From an uncultured Flavobacterium sp. (GTDB lineage: Bacteria; Bacteroidota; Bacteroidia; Flavobacteriales; Flavobacteriaceae): DNA of 62,616 nt. Below the pieces are notes generated by a model. The model did no database searches, was not told the DNA's origin, and worked only from the letters and a program-made list of their open reading frames with translations. Below are positions 58,886 through 62,616 of the stretch, in pieces (the stretch's first letter is position 1; every line of letters begins with the position of its first letter). The stretch is from assembly GCA_947631175.1 (NCBI GenBank), contig CANRKI010000002.1, forward strand, positions 1 through 62,616, read 5' to 3'. The position numbers and the translations under genes were made by a program.

Positions 58886-58927
58886 AGTAATTTTGAGACT
58901 TAAATATAAAGTAAACATTTTTAACAG

Positions 58928-59710
58928 ATGGCTAAATTAATAAAGTATAATGGTTTGTTAGCAATAAATTTGAGTTTGTTAACAGCCTTTGCCCTTACAA
59001 GCTGCTCTACAACTAGTTACAAAACTACTGCTATAGTAGCTAAAAATGTACCTATGAACACGCAGTATGAAGAAAATAAAGAGATTTTAAACTTTATTGC
59101 TCCATACAAAACGAGTTTAGACAACGACATGAACAAAATTCTAACGTACTCGCCTGTTGTATTTGATAAATCAATAGGAAAATGGCAAACCAACATTGGA
59201 GATTTGTTTGCTACTTTTACTTTAGAACTTACAGATCCTATTTATTTTAAAAGAACAGGAAATCATGTTGACATGTGTCTTTTAAATCACGGCGGAATTC
59301 GTGCTATTTTACCACAAGGTAACATCACAACCCGAAACGCTTTCGAGGTAATGCCTTTTGAAAACAGCTTATATGTAGCCGAGTTAAAAGGAGAAGCGAT
59401 ATACGAAATGGTCGATTTTTTATTGTACGAAAAAAAACCACATCCTTTAAAAAACATCGAAATCGAGGTGGATGCCGCTACAAACAAAGCCATTTCAATC
59501 AAAATTAAAGGCCAAGCGGTTGATAAAAATAAAATATATCACGTAGCCACAAACGACTACCTAGTAAACGGCGGCGACAACATGGAATTTTTTAACAAAG
59601 CCATAAAAAAACACGACTTAGATTACAAAATGAGAAACATTACGATTGATTATTTTAACAAAGTCGACACCTTACCAATTGTAAACCAAACTATTTATAC
59701 ATTTAAATAA
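58928..59710 (+). CDS. 5'-nucleotidase C-terminal-domain lipoprotein (split UshA, substrate half)
   Basis: A 260-residue protein with a lipobox ending LTSC26. The mature part equals the C-terminal 5_nucleotid_C domain of UshA-type enzymes: NIGDLFATFTLE, LLNHGGIRAILPQGNITTRNAFEVMPFENSL and YLVNGGDNMEF, which bind the nucleotide base. The catalytic half is a separate gene 10 nt downstream, so together they reconstitute a periplasmic 5'-nucleotidase. It is divergent from the dapA run. Confidence 0.88.
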   Translation: MAKLIKYNGLLAINLSLLTAFALTSCSTTSYKTTAIVAKNVPMNTQYEENKEILNFIAPYKTSLDNDMNKILTYSPVVFDKSIGKWQTNIGDLFATFTLELTDPIYFKRTGNHVDMCLLNHGGIRAILPQGNITTRNAFEVMPFENSLYVAELKGEAIYEMVDFLLYEKKPHPLKNIEIEVDAATNKAISIKIKGQAVDKNKIYHVATNDYLVNGGDNMEFFNKAIKKHDLDYKMRNITIDYFNKVDTLPIVNQTIYTFK

Positions 59711-59720
59711 TTCTATTAAA

Positions 59721-60641
59721 ATGAAAAGAAGAGAATTTATTAAAGGAACTGTTGCAACATCAACTTTATTAACAGTTGGCGGGCTTTCATTAAGTAGTTT
59801 TACAACAAAACCAATCACAAAAAAAATCACCATTTTACATACTAACGACACGCACAGCCATATTGAAGCTTTCCCGGCAGATCATCCTCGAAATGCAAAC
59901 ATGGGCGGTGTAGCACGTCGTGCAACTGCTGTTTCTAAAATCAGAAACGAAGAAAAAAATGTACTTTTATTAGACGCTGGCGATATTTTTCAGGGAACTC
60001 CATACTTTAATTACTACGGTGGCGAACTCGAATTTAAATTAATGAGCAAATTAGGTTATGACGTTGCAACCCTAGGTAATCACGATTTTGACAACGGATT
60101 AGAAGGTTTGCTTGCCCAATTGCCACACGCTAAATTTGACTTTGTTAACGCCAACTACGACTTTAAAAACACCATTTTAGACGGCTTTATTAAACCGTAT
60201 AAAATCATTAAAAAAGACGGAATTAAAATCGGAATTTTTGGATTAGGAATCGAGCTAAAAGGTCTTGTCGATACTAAAATGTACAAAGAAACCGTTTACC
60301 ACGATCCAATTGAAATTGCAACACAGATTACACAACAACTACGCACTCACGAAAAATGCGACCTTGTAATTTGTCTTTCGCACTTGGGCTTACAATATCG
60401 TGACTTTCCTAACAAAATGTGCGATCTTTTACTTGCCGAAAAAACCGAAGGTATCGACCTAATCATTGGTGGTCACACCCACTCTTTCCTTAAAAAACCA
60501 ATTATAAAAACCAACAAAGCCGGTAAAGAAGTTTTGGTAAACCAAGTTGGTGCTTATGGAATAAATCTAGGGAAAATCGATATCTTTTTAGACGAAAATA
60601 ACAACAAAGTAGCACATGACGGAGTAAGTATCACTGTTTAA
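59721..60641 (+). CDS. 5'-nucleotidase metallophosphatase (split UshA, catalytic half)
   Basis: A 306-residue protein with a twin-arginine-like signal (MKRREFIKGTVATSTLL). Metallophosphoesterase motifs occur in order: ILHTNDTHSHIEAF, LLLDAGDIFQGTPYF, VATLGNHDFDNGLEGL, CLSHLGL and IIGGHTHSF. All metal ligands are present, so it should hydrolyse nucleotides or related phosphates in the periplasm. The substrate-binding half is the gene just upstream. A Tat signal suggests folding and metal loading before export. Confidence 0.9.
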   Translation: MKRREFIKGTVATSTLLTVGGLSLSSFTTKPITKKITILHTNDTHSHIEAFPADHPRNANMGGVARRATAVSKIRNEEKNVLLLDAGDIFQGTPYFNYYGGELEFKLMSKLGYDVATLGNHDFDNGLEGLLAQLPHAKFDFVNANYDFKNTILDGFIKPYKIIKKDGIKIGIFGLGIELKGLVDTKMYKETVYHDPIEIATQITQQLRTHEKCDLVICLSHLGLQYRDFPNKMCDLLLAEKTEGIDLIIGGHTHSFLKKPIIKTNKAGKEVLVNQVGAYGINLGKIDIFLDENNNKVAHDGVSITV

Positions 60642-60680
60642 TTTTTTTTGTAGCCAAACATTAGTACAAAAATAAACCAT

Positions 60681-60754
60681 ATTCCTGCTGTCCGCTAAAT
60701 CTTGTTTTCCGTTTAAAAACTACAAACAAGGATACCGCTGCCATCAGGGCTAAA
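60681..60754 (+). repeat. palindromic intergenic repeat, family A copy 3
   Basis: The best-preserved copy: attcctgctgtccgctaaat on the left and aggataccgctgccatcagg on the right, with CTTGTTTT / AAACAAG towards the centre. It matches the copy at 701-768 in the same orientation and that at 11046-11113 inverted. Confidence 0.65.
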
Positions 60755-60769
60755 TATAAACCATAAAAA

Positions 60770-60827
60770 AAGAGGTTTAAAACAATATCCCATTTATTTT
60801 TTTGGAATATTTTGTTTTAAACCTCTT
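60770..60827 (-). terminator. terminator of the DUF2911 gene
   Basis: AAGAGGTTTAAAACAA / TTGTTTTAAACCTCTT with further ATATCC / GGAATAT pairing. On the minus strand it is followed by TTTTTTTATGG. Confidence 0.75.
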
Positions 60828-60833
60828 CTTTAT

Positions 60834-61697
60834 CTATAACATTTTTTTAGACCATTCTCTAATCGAGTCTGTATTCGATTTTATATACTCTGCATTATTA
60901 ACCTTCTCGGCACCTTGCAAAGAAATTGTTGCAGAGCTAATCGCTCCTTTAAAATCACCCAACTTATATTGTATTAAAGCCTTTAAACGGTGATACCAAA
61001 ACGGTGCAGCTCCATCCGAAAAATCAATTGATTTATTTACCCAAATCAACGCCTTCGACAAATCTCCGTTAGATTGATAAATATATTGTGCAGAATTGTA
61101 GTAATCTACAGCAGTTGGTCCTGCTAATGTAGTTTCAATACTCTTCATTGCAAGCTCTTTTGTAGGAACGGTAACACGAACAGCAATAACTGTTTTCTCC
61201 CAAGAAAGTTCTAAATCCGCATAATCCGTATCAATATTATTAACACCAATATTAAAATTCTCGATACTACGTGATAAACTTTCTGGCTTTGTATTTACAC
61301 GAGCTACAACTTTAGTTTCGTCCCATTTTTCTGGTAATCCCCAATTATTTATATCATTATACAAAATAACTTCCCAATTATCAGCTTTAGGTAAAGTATA
61401 CAAAGCATACTTTCCACTTTTTACATCTTTACCACCAAACTTAACATCTGTTGTAAACTCAACCGTTGTATTTTCATTCGCACCTGTTCTCCAAAGTTTA
61501 CCATAAGGTACTAACTCACCAAAAACAGTACGTCCCTTTATTCCAGGTCGCGAATAACTTACTTTAAATTCTGTTAAACCAACCGTTTGATTAAAATTTG
61601 ATTTTGCACTGGACTGCGGTATTAAAACTTGAGAAAAACTTTCTTGAGTTGTATATAATGTCAAAAACATAGCAGTTACTACATATAACTTTTTCAT
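60834..61697 (-). CDS. DUF2911 domain secreted protein
   Basis: A 287-residue protein with signal peptide MKKLYVVTAMFLTLYTTQESFS. The DUF2911 domain is recognised by VSYSRPGIKGRTVFGELVPYG, WRTGANENTTVEFTTDV and SGKYALYTLP. After it a short TPR-like tail (about 200-270: SAQYIYQSNGDLSKALIWV) follows. The family is periplasmic and of unknown activity. It is a single gene with its own terminator. Confidence 0.88.
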   Translation of the reverse strand: MKKLYVVTAMFLTLYTTQESFSQVLIPQSSAKSNFNQTVGLTEFKVSYSRPGIKGRTVFGELVPYGKLWRTGANENTTVEFTTDVKFGGKDVKSGKYALYTLPKADNWEVILYNDINNWGLPEKWDETKVVARVNTKPESLSRSIENFNIGVNNIDTDYADLELSWEKTVIAVRVTVPTKELAMKSIETTLAGPTAVDYYNSAQYIYQSNGDLSKALIWVNKSIDFSDGAAPFWYHRLKALIQYKLGDFKGAISSATISLQGAEKVNNAEYIKSNTDSIREWSKKML

Positions 61698-61863
61698 ATC
61701 CTAATATTATGTTTTTATAAAATTTATATTTTAAAAAATTGCGTCTTAAAAATAGTACATTTTAGTTGCTTTTTTATATTATATTAATTTATTTTAAAAT
61801 ATTTTTAACATTCGTATAATTTTTTGTACTTTGTTAAACCAAAAACCTAACTAAAACCTACTT

Positions 61864-62346
61864 ATGAAGAATTACAATTTAACCCTAGCCCTAATTCCGC
61901 TTTCTGAAAAGGAGCACCTAAAAAAAAGTATTGACCTAGAAAAACTTGGTTGCATCGAAACAAATCCATGGTTACACAAAAAAAGCTTATCTACTAAAGC
62001 CATCAAAAACTACAAATGTGTAATCGACTGTATTTTTAAAATTATTGAAGAAAATATCTCTCCAGAAGCATTCGCGACCATACAAATTAATGATAATGTA
62101 TTTTGTATCGATAAAAACAATGCTGAAAAAATTCTAAAAGTAACTTCAAACTTTATCGAAAATTACGACTTAACAATCAAAAAAGAACTTGCAAGTTTAA
62201 TATACAAATATGAATTAAAAACTACATCCGAAATACTAAAAGAGGTTAACAGCCACATTAAAACACTAAATGATTATTTAAAACTTTCTAACGAAAATTT
62301 TTGTTTAGTCATTTTTTGCTCTCATTTAGAAATGGCAATTTATTAA
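61864..62346 (+). CDS. hypothetical protein without recognised domain
   Basis: A 160-residue cytosolic protein, mostly helical, without signal peptide or membrane segment. It has an early IPLSEKEHLKKSIDLEKLG, a middle IQINDNVFCIDKNNAEKILK and a C-terminal helix with CSHLEMAIY. The composition and codon use look like its neighbours'. I recognise no family. It has a terminator and stands between DUF2911 and the second tRNA-Ser. Confidence 0.6.
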   Translation: MKNYNLTLALIPLSEKEHLKKSIDLEKLGCIETNPWLHKKSLSTKAIKNYKCVIDCIFKIIEENISPEAFATIQINDNVFCIDKNNAEKILKVTSNFIENYDLTIKKELASLIYKYELKTTSEILKEVNSHIKTLNDYLKLSNENFCLVIFCSHLEMAIY

Positions 62347-62369
62347 AAAGTAAACATATATTTTATTCA

Positions 62370-62406
62370 AAAACGAGTCAAACCTTTAGTATGACTCGTT
62401 TTTTTA
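62370..62406 (+). terminator. terminator after the orphan gene
   Basis: AAAACGAGTCA / TGACTCGTTTT, 11-nt loop, T run. Confidence 0.8.
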
Positions 62407-62477
62407 TCCTAATTTTAAAACAAACCTCAATCAATCATAAAAATAGCCTTTTCAATCTAAAAAATAAAAAACTTCAC

Positions 62478-62507
62478 TTGTAAATTTCAAAAAACAATCT
62501 ATATTTG
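62478..62507 (+). promoter_or_regulatory. promoter of tRNA-Ser copy 2
   Basis: TTG (62478-62480), 19-nt spacer, TATATTTG (62500-62507), followed by CACTCGCA, exactly as in front of the first tRNA-Ser. Confidence 0.8.
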
Positions 62508-62540
62508 CACTCGCAATACGCACTATGTAGTTTTACATAT

Positions 62541-62616
62541 GGAGAAATGGCAGAGTGGTCGAATGCGGCAGTCTTGAAAACTGTTGACTGTAACAGGTCC
62601 GGGGGTTCGAATCCCT
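62541..62616 (+). tRNA. tRNA-Ser (anticodon UGA), second copy, cut by the window end
   Basis: The first 76 nt are identical to the tRNA-Ser at 2413-2488: same acceptor 5' strand, anticodon loop CTTGAAA and variable arm. The T-arm 3' end and acceptor 3' strand lie outside the window. It is a direct repeat of the other gene at a distance of about 60.1 kb. Confidence 0.95.

Overview
The window looks like a chromosomal segment of a Flavobacteriaceae bacterium (Bacteroidota). The support is low GC, intergenic promoters of the Bacteroidota type (TAnnTTTG, in the best cases with TTG exactly 19 nt upstream), weak ribosome binding sites, and families typical of that group: Bacteroidota-type RNA polymerase omega, DUF4835, DUF3822, DUF6146, DUF2911, fused RimB-RimK, fused E1 alpha-beta dehydrogenase, ClpC and BamD. 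The genus cannot be fixed from the sequence alone.

Region by region. 1-2.3 kb: a RecD2-like helicase running off the left edge with an in-frame stop, then DUF3822-rsmD. 2.4-11.0 kb: a tRNA-Ser(UGA) followed by a complete type II-C CRISPR-Cas module. The array has 32 repeats of 50 nt and 31 spacers, and is followed by cas2, cas1 and cas9 on the minus strand and a divergent tracrRNA upstream of cas9. The anti-repeat shows that the crRNA-sense strand of the array is plus, so the array is read toward cas2. cas9 carries a one-base frameshift in a run of seven A/T that removes about 130 C-terminal residues. 11.2-16.3 kb: a nucleosidase, an EamA transporter, a cNMP/CBS/nucleotidyltransferase protein and an exonuclease-fold protein, the last two with altered catalytic residues, then a small XRE regulator in a gene-poor stretch. 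16.3-25.3 kb: short-chain acid metabolism (acs, a propionyl-CoA-synthetase-like gene and a succinate:acetate CoA-transferase with a divergent AraC regulator), plus a 2OG-Fe(II) oxygenase, SUI1 and a nucleoside phosphorylase. 25.4-31.2 kb: a cytosolic substrate-binding-fold protein, a membrane transglutaminase-like protein, small envelope proteins, a Crp/Fnr regulator, two tandem small GNAT proteins and a TPR protein.

31.2-43.5 kb: core genes gyrA, clpC, rimBK fusion, OmpW-like porin, ferredoxin, LuxC-like acyl-CoA reductase, a small HAD phosphatase, serC and serA. 43.5-51.9 kb: a decayed TPR gene (frameshift plus in-frame stop), DUF6146, DUF6787, a gluzincin-like beta-barrel protein, a branched-chain 2-oxoacid dehydrogenase E1 fusion and a secreted protein. 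51.9-58.9 kb: a minus-strand housekeeping run (DUF6913, dapA, ferritin, bamD, rpoZ, coaBC, DUF4835, recN). 58.9-62.6 kb: a split 5'-nucleotidase pair, a DUF2911 protein, an orphan gene, and a second copy of the same tRNA-Ser cut by the right edge.

The most interesting observations are: two adjacent spacers identical for 20 nt whose four remaining differences all fall on synonymous third-codon positions of one antisense reading frame; the cas9 frameshift; the 50-nt repeat, which seems to combine a tracrRNA-pairing half with a promoter-like half; array polarity opposite to the apparent acquisition end; an adjacent pair of likely pseudoenzymes (12.6-15.2 kb); and two families of palindromic intergenic repeats.
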